Assembly (NCBI GenBank): GCA_013396635.1
Contig: WBMW01004867.1
Span: forward strand, 1,550,318 to 1,614,317
From: Penelope pileata
Lineage: Eukaryota > Chordata > Aves > Galliformes > Cracidae
Reading direction: 5' to 3'
DNA: 64,000 bases
The notes under the pieces: model-generated
Database searches by the model: none
What the model saw: the letters and a program-made list of their open reading frames with translations, nothing else
What the model was told of the DNA's origin: nothing
Part shown: positions 13,799-26,895 of the stretch, piece by piece
How the letters are laid out: the number at the start of each line of letters is the position of its first letter
Position numbering within the stretch: position 1 is the first letter of the stretch
Made by a program: the position numbers and the translations under genes

Positions 13799-16700
13799 AT
13801 GCACCTTGTAAACAAAGCCCATTCACCTTCATCTGCTGCATAACTGTTGTAGCAAGTAGAACATGCTGGAACATATGCTGATTAATTGAAGTGATTTACA
13901 GACAATACCTGGATGATATTTTGGTATTGCTGAACAAAAGAGAGAGGGACAGTAGTATATTTGGCATGTTTGGTAGCATGAGGTAAATGAATTAAATAAA
14001 TAGTCTGTCCTCTTAATTCCTAGTCAGTCGTGGCAGGTCTTGAAAGAGTTTGAAGGTTATCAGCACAGAACTCTGAATTTTGGGTTTTTATAATCTGGCA
14101 TCCTCAGCTGTCGTAGTATATGCTTTCAAATTATTGTTATCCTTTATTTTTTTGCAGTCTTTCAGCCATTTCCTATAGGTCTTTCAATATTAACACTTCC
14201 ATCCACCTCTCACTCAGCCTCCCAATTAAACATGACAGGGGTCATCCCAGGATCTAACTTTAGATCCTGGTGCCTAAGTGAGGAGTCAGCACAGTCAGCC
14301 TGTAAAATTAAGAGGCAACTTCTCTATGCAGACAGCCCTGGTTTTCAGCTCAGGAATCTTCCCTAGGTTCCTTAAGCTGGATTGTGTTGTAGCAGGGTGG
14401 AGCAGTTCACTGTATGCTTTGAAGTTATTCAGTTGTTAAACATATTTAATGATACGTTGCTATCTACTGAGTGTAAATCGGATGAGCAGTGATCAATCAT
14501 GACAATAATCTGTCTATTCTCACACGCTTGTTTAAATGAAAGCCTGCAATTGTAATGACAGACTGTTGCATTTTTCTTGGCAAAGCCTTGGAGATAAATT
14601 TTGGTGGCCACTGTTACAAATGTCATTGTAGTCATACAGAATCATAATTTGCTACTTGAGTTGAAACTATATTGAAGAAAAAACATTCAGCAAATACATG
14701 GGACTTCAGATGGTTTGAAAAATGGACTGAAATTGCTTTTGTTCGTATGATGACATTGATCCTCATAAGATGAAAAACCACTCATATCTCCTTTAAAAAG
14801 CCTTGTGTGTTGCCAAAAAATGAATTGTTTCATATGAATGCCTTAGTTCTATGATTAATGATAAAAGGGAAGAATTTTTTATGATAAAGGAAAATGTTTA
14901 GTTCTATCCAAAAGAAAACACCAGAAGTGCAAGTAAGAAGTTCATCAAATGGGCAAAAAAATGTGAGACGACTTTTATGGTGACCAAAAAAGACAGTTTT
15001 GCAAATGCTGATTTTTGCTTCAGTTTCCTGTCCCCTATTAAGTGTAAATTGCATAACTGTACCAGTGTAAATAGGTACAGAGTGAAAAACAGTGCAGAGA
15101 AAGGGTTTTGCGTGATGCTTTATGCCTTCATAAATGTCAGGAGCGACTTCAGGCAAATAATATGACATATAAGCTTTGTAACTACAACAGCTGAACAATT
15201 ACCTGCTAGCACTGCAGTGCCTCATTCAAGATCAAACTGCGCTCCATATTCACAGCTCACTCTGTGATAGCTCCCTCTCTGGCTCTCTTTCAGCCTTGTC
15301 ACAGCTTTAGCTGTCACTCCCGGCTACAGGAGTGCCCCAGAGGCCCAGACTCACCTTTTATGACTTCAGGCCCTATCTGAAGCACACAAAACTTATTCAG
15401 GTACAGCTTATAGGTGCCTGGAGCCTTCTGGGATGCTGCAGGATACTTGAGACACCTGGCAGATATGCTACAGGACTTATGAGAGATCAGTGCTCTTCCA
15501 AAGAAGCAGGTGGAGGCCAGGTGGGTACTCTAGTGCACCTAAAACAGCCCTGGCTACCAATGCTCAGGCAGCTAAATCACACTCTCAGTCCCCTCTATAA
15601 CTAAGGGGAAGCAATAATCGCTTTTAGAGGATGGTTCAGATTTTAAGTAAGTTGAATCATGCTGCTATTTCTTTTTCTGTCAACTGTAGAAGACTCTTCA
15701 GCTGATAATGTTCCTAATGCTAAGTATTTCAGTTTGATTAGGTCTGGGTTTGTATATCTAGCTGCTGCAGATGACACAGTAACTGTGCAGAAAAGCATAT
15801 GCTGATTCTAATTAGTTTCTGATTAGACTGAGGCAAAGTGTTTTTCTCTGAATTACGTATTTACAAAAATGTCCTAGAGTTTCAAGCTGGCTGAAAATAA
15901 TTCTCAGTTTGGCCAAGAGACTAGCTTACATAAGACTGACAGCAAGCTATGGGGAAAGGCAGAGTTTAGTCAGACTTATTTTCAAAATAGTTGTTCCTCA
16001 CATTTGCTGACTGTGTGGGATTCTCATATTGACAGAAAAAAAAGGGACAGTCACCAGACTGCCAGAAGAGATGTGCTGCCTCTTCTTCCTTATACTTCTG
16101 CATCTTGCCTTCTTGTCATCATTCCAAGTCTCTTTATTCTCCTTCAAATCCTGATTAGTAGCCTGCTAGTCCTCGGCAACGGTGAGTTACAGAAGCTGCA
16201 GTGCATCTTGCCACTTAATTCTGTTTCTCTCTGCTGCTGGTTTGTTTTTATTCTCCAGCTGCCTTGGAGCAGATGTCTGCTCACTGGAGGCGGGGCTGGC
16301 CTCTCTGAGCTGGGTCTGAATCTCCGCTTCTGTCAGGATGCTGCAGACAAGGGTTCCCCTTCTTCCTCTGCCTAAGGATTGTCACTCCTCTTCCCCAGGA
16401 TGTGGAATAAACACAAAGATCACCTGGCAATGTTACCTCAGACTCTCTCAGCCTCTTCTGCTGAGGCTGGTACCTTTGTGCCTTTAAGCCGAGAACGACC
16501 TGTTTTAGAGAGGAGTTTGGGGTTTGGATTTCTCTCTTACTGAATCATACAGTCATTCTTGTTCTACTTGGAGTATCAAAATATTACATCAACAGGAGGG
16601 GTTAGGTTACAACCCTAACAAGAACAGTCAATAGCCACTTGTTAGGATGCTTGCCTGTCGATCCCTCGCATAGGTCCCACTTAGCCCTTGTGTGGGTCAT

Positions 16701-18682
16701 GTAACTGCTGGGCAGAAGGCGTGCCCCAGCCTTCAGCAGGCCTGCAAGCCCAGCTGCTTGTTTTCATCTCCTTTTCCTGTTTTCCTCTGAGAGCAAATGT
16801 CAGGATGACAGCACATTTTTTTCTGGGGTATTGTTTTGCTGGCTTGTTTTGACAACGATTGGCGCATTGCACGGCTCCATCCCCAGGAACGTTGCTGTGT
16901 GTGAAATAATGAGCAGCAGTCACTGCAGAGCTTTCAAACTGCTCTCACAAAAGGCAGGAATAACCTGAGGTATCTCAGATGAAGCAGCCAGCACTGCTGA
17001 GGCTTTAAGAAGCACCTAATGATCTCCATTAACCACGCAGGGAAAAAGAGTTTCTCTCTAGAGGAGAAGGACTTCTTCCAACAGTACTGATCCTGTCTAC
17101 GTGCAAGATTAATGTCTAAGGAGGGAGGGTCAAATACTCTCCCCCCACCTATACTATCTGCATAGGCAAATGCTAGGAAAAGGACATGCAGTGACATTAA
17201 AATATAGTAATAAAATATTAGTAAGAGACCTTGGGAAACCAATTCACTGGGGAATGTGAGTAAATTGCCTTTTAAAGACTGTCTGTGTATCAGCAGGGAT
17301 TGCTGTAGAGGGGATGTTTAATTTATTTACTTGCCGTATAAAATTAGATAATTTACACAAATTACCAGCCATAAATTTACCATGGAGTAAATCAACCTGA
17401 TCTGTATGAATTAGTTTATCTGTGACCTGTTTTAAGCTACCTGTTAGGATTTTGAAGCACAATTAATTAATTAAACAAGACAAACGTTGTCACTCTGAAT
17501 GAAATTCTATCTTACTCATCTCAGGAATCACAGCTGTAGGTGTTCATCTCATTGGCCATGCATTGCTCTGCAATATACTTCTCATCTGAAAGACTGCTGG
17601 CGCTCTCAAAAAATCTATAAAATATTCTATTTGATACACATCGACCCAGTTGCTTGTTTCTATACTGCTGAACTCATTTCCTCTGAGGTAATTGAGGCAA
17701 TCAGTTTCTCATTATTTAGCTGATCCAGCTTTGGCATTTTAATTTTAGATATTCAATAATTTCTAGTCTATCAGCTGCTAACTTTGATGTACACATCTGT
17801 TTATAACTATATATTAATAATTTCCTTATTAATTTTGATGTGGTTTATATATTATCACTAAGAAACACCTTACCATTGCTTGTAATTTTTTCTGTGCTTT
17901 CAATTATTTTCATACTGGTTTTATTATTAATACATGCAAATAACTTGAAATGTAAAATAGACATGCAGATATTTATACGCAAAACTATGGATACTAGATC
18001 TCAGTTTGATGGGAAGTTAAAGTTGTTATAATTAAAGAATAATCAGATATTTAAACATCTGTATTTCAATGAAAGGAGAACAAGAGAAATGTGTTTATCA
18101 TCTACTTACTATCAGTTACACAAAATTATTTGCAACTACTGTCACTTGTGTTCAGCACCTAGCAGAGTGACAGGCACTTAATAGTAAGGAAAGTTAAGAC
18201 CTACACTATTTACTATATAATTTTAGACATAATGTAATAAACATGCGTAAGCAGTTGGTGTGACAGAGAGAATGGAGTGTGAAGAGAAAAACATTCCGGC
18301 CATGCAGTGTCCTCATTTTTTAAATGAGGTTCCTTTTTGCCAAGGAACTTCTGCCTTTTTTTCCTACCTATTTAACTGTGAAGGATTTCAAAATGGATCC
18401 ACAGAAAATCTCTTCGCAAGTCTGTATAAAAATCCCTTTACATGGAGCAAGTCTAGAAGGCTACATTTCAAATTCCCTGGTTTTTGACAGTTTAACCTCC
18501 TTGTCTTTAAGGATATGTCTGAGATAAATTAGCACCAGAATAACAGCTTTCAAGTGAACCTTGAGCTAGTACAAGCTTGCTTAGTGAGGCCATGAAGCTG
18601 TCTGTAGCTGGAGCTATGCAGAGTTAGTGAATTCCAGATTGAAGCTGTTTCTTTGTGACTCATGATATAAACATAATTTTGT

Positions 18683-19015
18683 TTCATAGACTCACAGGAT
18701 GGCTGAGGCTGGCAGGGCCCTCTGGTCCCTCTGCTCCATCCCTGCTCCAGCAGGGCACCCAGAGTAGGGTACTCAGGCTCATGTCCAGGCGGCTTCTGGA
18801 GATCTCCAAGGAGGAGACCCCACAGCCTCTGGGCAGCCTGCGCCAGTGCTCCGTCACCTGTGCAGCACAGCCGTGCTCCTGGTGGTCAGAGGAAACCTCC
18901 TGTGCTCTGATTTATGCCCATTGCCTCTTGTCCTGGCACTGGGCACCACTGAGAAGAGTGCTCCATCCTCTCTGCACCTTCGCTTCAGGAATTTAAGCAC
19001 CTTGATCATGCTGTT
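18683..19015 (-). mobile_element. CR1 LINE 3' fragment
   Basis: Inverted CR1. It starts with the tail-like TCATAGACTCACAGGATGGC, then GCTGGCAGGGCCCTCTGGTC, a block matching the CCACAGCCTCTGGGCAGCCT landmark, and a left part reading towards the GAAGAGTGCTCCATCCTCTC region. It is GC-rich against its AT-rich surroundings. The 113-codon plus-strand frame across it is an antisense shadow. Confidence 0.9.
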
Positions 19016-19306
19016 GCCCTTAAGTTAAAATTGTCTTGAAATTTTGTGTCATTGGCCGGCATGAATGTATGCCATGGTTATAACCTTGTTGCACAATAAT
19101 CAAGAGGCACATGTAAATTAATGCTCCTTTACCACTGTCTCCCGAGGAAAAAAAACCTTGCTGTGCTCTAGCAAGCATACTCCCCATGACTGCAGTCTTC
19201 CAGTGTCAGAGCCTTGCCCTCACCTGATGTGATCCCAAAACAAATAGACATAGACCTTACCCACTACCTATGCATCTGGCCTTTGCTGCAGAACTGCAAG
19301 CATTTA

Positions 19307-19326
19307 TTGACTTGACTTGACTTGAC
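19307..19326. repeat. (TTGAC)4 microsatellite
   Basis: Four exact pentamers TTGAC in a row. Confidence 0.85.
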
Positions 19327-22123
19327 AGCCCAATGTTCACGGTTTACCCTCTGAGTGCTAAGATACTCCTTGTGAATTTAATGCAGGGGGTGAGTCTGCT
19401 TTTGGAATCAGAAATATGGTGAAAAATACAGCTACAGCATGAGAAACTAGAAAATCAAGGAGGTAGTGACAGCAGGCCAGGTGGGCAACAAGCCAATTCC
19501 GGGAAAGGTCAGTAGTCCATAAAAGAGAGGAAGAAACCTTGGGCCGATGAACTCATATAAATTAACTTTTGGCACTCCATTCTCTCTTGGGACTTTAGAC
19601 ACTGTAACTCACAAAATACATAGAGAAGCTTCGGTTCATAGTCTCTTCATTAAAAAAAGAAAAAAATGTGATCGGAGGAAAATGTCACCTGGAGTGCATA
19701 AAAGGGAAGAAGACTGATGATGACTGATGATCAAAGTAAATAATGAGTTTCAGGTCTACAAAATGACTCTCAGACAGAGCTTGGAAGCTTGGAGGAGTTG
19801 GCACTGTTTCTAGAAACTGAAAAATCTTTCATTCACATGCACTCTTATTTTTGTCAGTGAACAGAAAATACATTGATTAGCAGGCACTTTCAGAGTTCTC
19901 CTCTCCCGTACCTGTTAAGGAACAAAGCAAATTAAAAGTCAAATTAGGCTTCATGGATTGTGTATTAATAAATCAATTCTCACCTAGTACACATGAAACA
20001 GAGACAGCGTTCAGGCTGTTTGCTAATGTGTTTCTAATATGAGACAGCCCTTGAAATGCAACATCTTATTTAAAAGTCACCTAAAAGTGATTTAGAGAAA
20101 ATTTCAGTGGGATAAAAATGCTGATGAAGTATGTATAAATATTTACATGTTTGTTAAGAAGACAAATCTGAGCACTAATTTCAGCACTATGTTAGTGCCT
20201 AAGAGGGATGGACAGTTTTACGGTTATTCTGAACTTTACAATAAGTGAACATATGGTAAGAGTCATCGAGCTCCAGGTCCTCGACTGTCCTTGGAGAGTA
20301 GTATACATAAAGATTAGATCTGCCATCCTGCAAAACACTCTGTACTGACAGACTGTATCACTGGCAAATTATTATCCACGATCCAAGACAAAATGTCTTC
20401 CCAAATTATCATTCTCACTGTGCTTTGAATCATTTCAAGAATTTTATTTGTGAGAAGGCAAGAATGACAAATTAAAATGTATAAACTGTTTTAAATTCAC
20501 CACAAGGAAGGAATCAAGTATACATGCGTACCATGAAGACATCTAAGCCTGGGTTCCTCGAGCCAACTTCCTTGTCTAGCCAACATGGAAGAACAAGCAT
20601 GTCCTGACTGAAAGTCAGCCAATCCTAAATGAGATGTCAAACCTAGGCCAGGCAAACCATGTCTGAAAATGCATCCACTACCTAGACAATTGGGATGGCT
20701 AGCTCAGATGTAAATTGCAGACACTGGAAAATTGGGTGAGGATGAATCTGTCTGTAGTTGATTTCTCATTTTTCAGAGTACATACATTACAGCAATTCTT
20801 ATTGCTCTAGGCATTTTTGATCAGTCCCCAAAGTTATTTGCTTCTGGTCCTTTCTTTTCTGCTGAGATAAGCATGCATGTAGCTTTTCTGTTCTGAGTCT
20901 GCTTTAACTAAACAAATGTACCATTCCAGTGCTATCCCTTAATGCATTAAAAAGAGCGACTAACGTTTGTCATTTTCCTTGAGAAGAGATCTTAATGTAC
21001 AGTGTAGAATTTCATTTAATTACATTTCCAGAAGTGTTTATTAGCAAAAACTTGTTTTATAGAGCATACTTCATGCAAAATTGAAAGTCGTGATATATGA
21101 GATGTTTTCAGTGGAAAATATATACCAAAATTGCTGTGTTGAAGGAGAATAAGAGAAATTAGTTCACTTTCTTCCTGTTTATCAGGTACACCGATGCTGT
21201 ACTGTTCACCGCTTCTCTGAGCTAGATATATGTTTCCACATCTTTAGAGGAAATGAAGAGTTGAATCTTGTGGAAACATCTTAGTTTGTCAGGTCAGGCG
21301 AAATGTGGGCTTATGGCAAGCTAGAAAAATAAAATTAGAAGAGGCAATACACCACCCTACTGGGAAGTTTGAACCTTTCTTCTACAAAGAAATGCCATTC
21401 TGTTACAGTGCACAAATCTCTTTGTAATGAAAGCAGAGGAATCTCAAAGCAATTCAGTTGTATTAATGTAGCAATGAAAGATTATACAGCTCAGACAACT
21501 TTTGTCACATACAAGCTATTAGTATATTTTCACCCGAAAGGAAAAAATGTTAATTCATCTGTACCACGCAATCTGTAATTTCCTTGTCTCATATTTTCCA
21601 TCACATTATGTCAGGACTCCAAAGCTCACATCTCCAGCATTTCTGAGCAAGAAGCTTGGGGAGGAAATAAAGACGTCCATCTTCAGTCTATGCAGCTCAC
21701 TCCAATTCCTGCATTATTCTGCACTTAAACGAGAACCTTGAACTCCTAACAGCATTATGACACAGTGCTCATCAGTTCTTTTCTCTTAACAGTGATTATT
21801 TCACTTACTTGAATCACCTCAAAGTCGAATGTCTAGACTCCCTTTCCTGTTAATGAAGAGAAATATTCGCCTTCACAGCTGCTTTAAACATCTTGAATGG
21901 GGCTTGCACTTCACCTGCCTGTCCCTTACAGGATCTGTGGTTAAATAAAAGACATTGGTGTACTCATGTGTATAGGGTGGCTCTTCTGCAGCCTTTCATG
22001 TAGAATAAATTGTCACCAAAGAAAAAAAAGAGAAATGGAGAGTAATTTTGGTTGTGTGGGAGAAAAAACACATCCTTTTTAAGAGTGAGAAGAAAAAAGC
22101 ATGAGAAATCTCTCATATTTATA

Positions 22124-22160
22124 TGTAAGAGAAAGAAAGAGAGAAAGGGAAAGAAGATGG
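22124..22160. repeat. purine-rich low-complexity tract
   Basis: A nearly pure A/G stretch (GAGAAAGAAAGAGAGAAAGG and neighbours), part of a wider purine-rich zone at 22020-22160. It explains the long overlapping frames on both strands here. Confidence 0.7.
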
Positions 22161-22991
22161 TTTCAGTGAGGAAAAGTATCCAAAAGAACAATTTCTGTCT
22201 GGATCTGCTTCCATTTAATTTAATGGTAACTTTCCTGCCCAGTTCATGGAATACGAAAAAGTCAAAGCCAAAGATAACATTGCAAATGAACACGTATCCA
22301 TTAGGGAATTAAAAGTCACTGTGGTAGGAATGTTTAGAAACATCAGGCGAGATTTAAACTTTAAAATTTAACTTCACTAAATTCATTCATTAACAGCACA
22401 CTTCTTGATTACAGCTAAAACTTACACAGTATTAATCATCACCATTGCATATACCAACCTGTTAGTCTTTAACACATATCCTTAGCTGTGAGCATGTGAT
22501 GCCATGGAGCTGAGGCCAAATAGTCAGCATAGATTGCTACAGTTGCTGATGATCCTTTGCCATCAAGGCCAAAGTGATCAGACTTGAAAGCTCATCCATG
22601 GCGGATGTTATGACTCTTGTGGGCTTGTTTTCTACAATTCATCTCGCTTATGACTTTTTTTTTCTGCTGCTCCCCCTCTTATTCCCTCCAGAAAGAGGCC
22701 TCCTTTTCTCCTGATTCTATTTATCTTGATATTGCCAGTTATCTTTCTTGTGTGTTTGGGAGGATGTCCTGCCAACTGCAACCCCCTGGGTTTATCTTGT
22801 CCTTTGTCTAGAAGTTTTTGTCACTTACATTCATCCTACATACCGCAACACCCATCTTTTTTTGTCCCTGCAGTGATCTCATTGCTTGTACATGTAAGAT
22901 AAAATGGTTGCACGTTGTATTTGAATATGCCATCACCATGTTGCAAAACACTTAAATACTGTTGCCAGTTATACTTTTTTCGTGCTTACAT

Positions 22992-23147
22992 AAACCTCTA
23001 AGGTCATCAAGTCCAACCATTAACCAAGCTCTGCCAAGTCTACCACTAAACCATGTCCCTAAGTACCACATCAACCCATCTTAAATACCTTCAGGGATGG
23101 CGACTCAACTACTTTCTTGGGCTTCCCTTTCCAGTGCTTCATATGAT
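22992..23147 (-). mobile_element. old CR1 LINE 3' fragment
   Basis: Plus-strand landmarks are TCTAAGGTCATCAAGTCCAA, the CATGTCCCTAAGTACCACAT box, and the TTTCCAGTGCTTCATATGATC end. Together these are the inverted 3' end of an older CR1 subfamily. The octamer tail itself is lost or unrecognisable. Confidence 0.85.
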
Positions 23148-23322
23148 CAAGGCAAGTTAATATTCATTATACACAGATGACTGTATTTACAATTTGTAGC
23201 TGTTGCAGGTCTCTGTACTGGCTACCAAGGAATGTCTGGTAGGCATCAGTTACAGCTGTGGGTCCCGACTGTGCTGATAAATCCTGCAGGGATTAAAGGA
23301 GTCAGAGCTGAAGTGCAAAGAG

Positions 23323-23391
23323 GTATCTGTCTAACTATTACTGAATTATCTGTCTGACTGCTACTGAGGTGTCTGTCTAACTACTGTCTGA
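23323..23391. repeat. 23-bp tandem repeat, three units
   Basis: Three units of 23 bp built around T(A/G)TCTGTCTAACTAC. The middle unit carries CTGACTGC in place of CTAACTAT. It is diverged but in perfect register. Confidence 0.8.
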
Positions 23392-26278
23392 ACATCTGGT
23401 TCCAAAGCAAATGTCAAGAAAACCATAGGAGGGCAGCCCATATATTAAGGGCCTCTAAGTAAAAGAGATGTTTCTGAAATACACTGAGGCTGTTGCTCAG
23501 AACAGAGCAACTAAAAACTTACAGTCCTGACTCGTGAGTAAATCAGAGCAAATCAAACACTCTGCAGTGTAGAGCTCTCTGTAAAAATCTAATCCAAAAT
23601 CTGAGATTTCATTTTGAATGTGCTTTGAAGCTTACTTCTAGAACTACCAACTTCTCAGCTGAAGACCGCGGTCAATAGGCAGGAGGGCGATTTCCCTAGA
23701 AGTGCCAAATCAACTCATGTAAGTATTACACAACAGCAGCCTTCTCCCCTTCTTACTCACTTGGTAACACTGTACTTAGTTCCTCTTGAGGTATACCAAT
23801 GTGCCTGCAAACAGATGAACAGCCTGCGCTTTGGTTACACTAGAAGTCACAGTCTGTCTTCTGTTTCCTTGCCAAGCACCAAGATGACCCCGGTGTCACA
23901 TGGGTCAAAGCAAATCCACATAACAAAATGATAGCTCTCATCCCTGGGGTTGATATATCAAGTTCTAGATCCCATGGAAATGAAAGCCATGCAGTGACAG
24001 CAAATAAGGATGAACTGCTGGTGTTTATGCAGCTATTTTAAAGCACTTTGTGAGGAGGACACTGGGGGTGTGGTGCTCATAACAACGTGATGTGCAGTAA
24101 AGTTGAAATAAGATTCTCATATGTTCTTTAAATACTCAAAACTGTGAGTGGTATGACCTGGTACAGTCTCTGGTTTTATTTGGCTCAAAGGCAATGCCTG
24201 TAATGTATCTGATAACATAAACCTTGGGCAGTTCTGACCTCTAAATTCTCTAAATTCCAATGAACAGTAGCTACAGGACTATTTTATTCCATTATGCAGT
24301 ACTCATTTATCAGTGATTATCTTGAACTTTATCCTTTAGATTTTATAGAGTTAACAGTTGATAAAATCAGAATTGTACAGTGTAGGCAGTATTGATGGAA
24401 CTTGTGTAATGATTAGCTTGACAACATACCCTTAAAGTGAACAGCAGAAATTTGCTCCAGAATTTATTCATTTTTTCATCCACCTGTGAGAGGAAAAAAT
24501 AAGAAGTACAGAATAATTTAGTGAAATGAATTTTCAAATTTATGATGCACTTTCTCTCTGCAATTTCTGAGCAGGCGATGAGAAAACCTCTCATGAAACT
24601 CAAGGGTAGTTTCACGCTTTCTAATTTAGGGTACTAAAACTTCAGGTACTCAGCCTAAGTGAGGAGGCAGCCTCTCCTCTCCGGCTAAATACAGAGCAAG
24701 ACAGGCTTTTGTCAAGGATGTTTTAAAGCAGAAATGTAATTTTCAGTGCTCTGAGGTTGCACACTGGAATTCAAATTGCTCATGGTATTTAATCCTGCAG
24801 ACTTGGGCTCTGGATTGAAACTGGAGAGCTTAAGTGTGGCAATATCATTACCTCTCCATTGTGAGATTGGGAGCTTAGAAAAACCAGGCTTGGATTTAAA
24901 CTCCAAGCGAGTGCCTAAAAGTTGTTGGTGGGAAAGCCCTCCGCCATGTCCATATTTTGCCAGTGAGTTTCCAGAGTGAGAAGGTACCATGCCTGCTTTT
25001 CTACTGTCTAATGCTGCAGGCTCCCCAGTACAAATTTTAAAAGGAGCGACAAAATCCGCTGAATGAAACTGCAGCCTTTTAGACACTTGGCTCTCTTTTT
25101 TTGTGGAAAAACAGATGGCTACATGTAAAGACCCATCTTTATCACATATGATATTTTTGTGCACAATGTGAACTATTGAGATTACAGTGAGACAGATTTA
25201 CATTGGTGTAGCAGATGAAGATTTTAATGTGAACACAGTTACATTGGTTTCTTCTTCATGCCACTAGGACATGTCTATTTTTTGTTTATTTCTTTTTTTG
25301 ACACAAAGGTGTGTACTCATAACACATTTAAATGCTAGACTTTATCCTTTATGCATTTTATTTGAAAGTGAATATTCTTTCACAAAATGTATTATCAAGG
25401 TAAAAATGATTTACTTCTATAACCACTTTTTAAATACTAGAATTCATTGTTTAAATGGCTGTTGGTCTCTTTCTTATTTAAGGAAGACCTGTGCATTCAG
25501 TTTTGGGGAAGGGCATGGAGGAAGAGGACTTATTGGAAAACCAGCATGTTGCACTGAGTCATATGCAAATATCTTTTGATCACACCTGATGTGATGTAAG
25601 CAAATTTCAAGGCATGAGCACCAGAGCACTCTTGTGTAATCTAGAGATAATGGAATGATTACGCAAGACCAGGAATCAAACTGAGCTAAACTGCTTGTAA
25701 TTAGTAGGGTAGGTGTGTGTTAATCCATACATGTGCATTTTCATCCTCTTGGCATGAAGTGGGGATTTGTGGTGACCGATGCATTTGCTTCTTTCAAAAC
25801 CAGCTTGCATGTAGCATCGGTATACTACGAAAAAACGATCCTTTTCTTTCCTGACAGTTAAGAAACATAAAAGGTGCTGTGTGAAACTTTGAGATTCACT
25901 CAGAAACATCTGATGAGTTCATTTGAGACAGTAAGCTGCAGAGCAGCAGACATCTCCTGTCCATCGCTGTGTGAGGCTGGAGCGAGCTCCTCATGCTAAG
26001 TCCCCCTAGGTTCCTCCTGTCCAATTCCAAATTGCTGGGCAATGCTGTAGTGAAGAGGTCCCACACAAATGCCCAGTGGTTGCAACACCTCCAGATGGGA
26101 TTCAGGAGGGTGTGGGATCCCCAGGAGCCACAGAGCCATCAGTGGGTGCACAGGCTCTGCCCAGTGCAGGCGCACAGCCTTTCCCCTCCTTGCAGGGAGG
26201 TAATTACTGCCTTTCCTTCAGATAAGAGGTTTCACTCAGAGTAGTGACTGAGTGACTGGTGGAGTTTTCCTTTTTTGC

Positions 26279-26298
26279 TTTTTTTTTTTTTTTTTTTT
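26279..26298. repeat. T20 homopolymer
   Basis: Run of 20 T. It lies about 70 bp before the solo LTR and could be an old inverted poly(A), but no retrocopy is recognisable next to it. Confidence 0.85.
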
Positions 26299-26370
26299 AA
26301 ATCTTCCTCTACCTGTCTTATTGTAGCATAATTTTTAGGCTTGCAGCCAGGAATTTGTTACCTAAATCAC

Positions 26371-26890
26371 TGTCTTAGTTTCTAACTCAAACTTTCTTTC
26401 AGTGTCTGCTACAAAGCCGTGTTTTGGAAGACAAGGAAAGCAAGGCTGATAACACCCGGCAGCACTGAACAGAACCAAGGACATTTGTATGTCTCTGCCA
26501 GGAGAGTGAAGAGGCTAGGGGGGCCACAGGGAGCTGGGAGGGGACAAGAACGGGGCAGCTGACCCAAACTGACCAAAGGGATATTCCATACCATATGACA
26601 TCATGTAATATAAGGAAGAGAAGTGAGCTGGGAGGGCCCGTTTGCTTGGGGATTGGCTGAGCATCGGTCACAGTTGGTGAGCGATTGCTTTGTACAATCA
26701 CTTGTTTTGTATATAATTATCATTACTGTTATTGTACTCTATTTTCCTCTTTCTGTTAGTAAATAGTTTTTATCTCAACCCACAAGTTCTACATTATTTC
26801 TTGATTCTCTCCCCCATCCCAGCTGAGAGGGAGGGGAGGTGAGCGAAAGGCTGTGTGGGGTTTCCAGGCCTGCCTACTCAAGCCAGAACA
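26371..26890 (+). mobile_element. ERVL-like solo LTR with perfect target duplication
   Basis: A 520-bp LTR starts with TGTCTTAGTTTC and ends with CAAGCCAGAACA. It is flanked by identical 5-bp repeats ATCAC (26366-26370 and 26891-26895). Internally it shares blocks in the same order with the LTR at 52462-53037: TTGATAACAC/CTGATAACAC, AAGGGATATTCCATACCATA, CACTTGTTTTGTATATAA, and GTAAATAGTTTTTATCTCAA. No internal retroviral sequence flanks it, so it is a solo LTR left by LTR-LTR recombination. A 5-bp duplication and this sequence type fit avian ERVL elements. Confidence 0.9.
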
Positions 26891-26895
26891 ATCAC

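Larger units (their letters stand above)
8317..18682. other. intergenic, no gene recognised
   Basis: AT-rich with only simple repeats, the two-copy repeat at 13738 and the GC-rich hairpin island at 12.5-12.7 kb. The segments 11580-11830 and 12180-12330 are especially AT-rich. The longest frame is 139 codons (8367-8786, plus), which starts just beyond the CR1 fragment and is unrecognised. Confidence 0.6.
19016..22991. other. intergenic, no gene recognised
   Basis: No coding or RNA gene signal. It holds the (TTGAC)4 repeat and the purine-rich zone near 22.1 kb. The stretch 20930-21140 is AT-rich with many TAAT and ATTTGCAT-like words. It could be conserved noncoding DNA, but that cannot be judged from one sequence. 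Confidence 0.55.
23148..26370. other. intergenic with one long unexplained open frame
   Basis: Contains the 23-bp tandem repeat, the T20 run and a 150-codon minus-strand open frame at 24712-25164. That frame is the longest one outside CR1 but has no recognisable domain. A GC-richer patch lies at 25980-26210. No splice-linked exons are evident. Confidence 0.5.

Noticed and set aside
13891..13940. A YLDD-like word (TAC CTG GAT GAT at 13906-13917) in a short open stretch, like a retroviral reverse-transcriptase active site
   Set aside because: The flanking translation has no other polymerase motif and stops occur just upstream. No LTR or other retroviral sequence lies nearby, so it is most likely chance.
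18655..18996. 113-codon plus-strand open frame
   Set aside because: It lies antisense across a minus-strand CR1 fragment and is a by-product of GC-rich repeat sequence.
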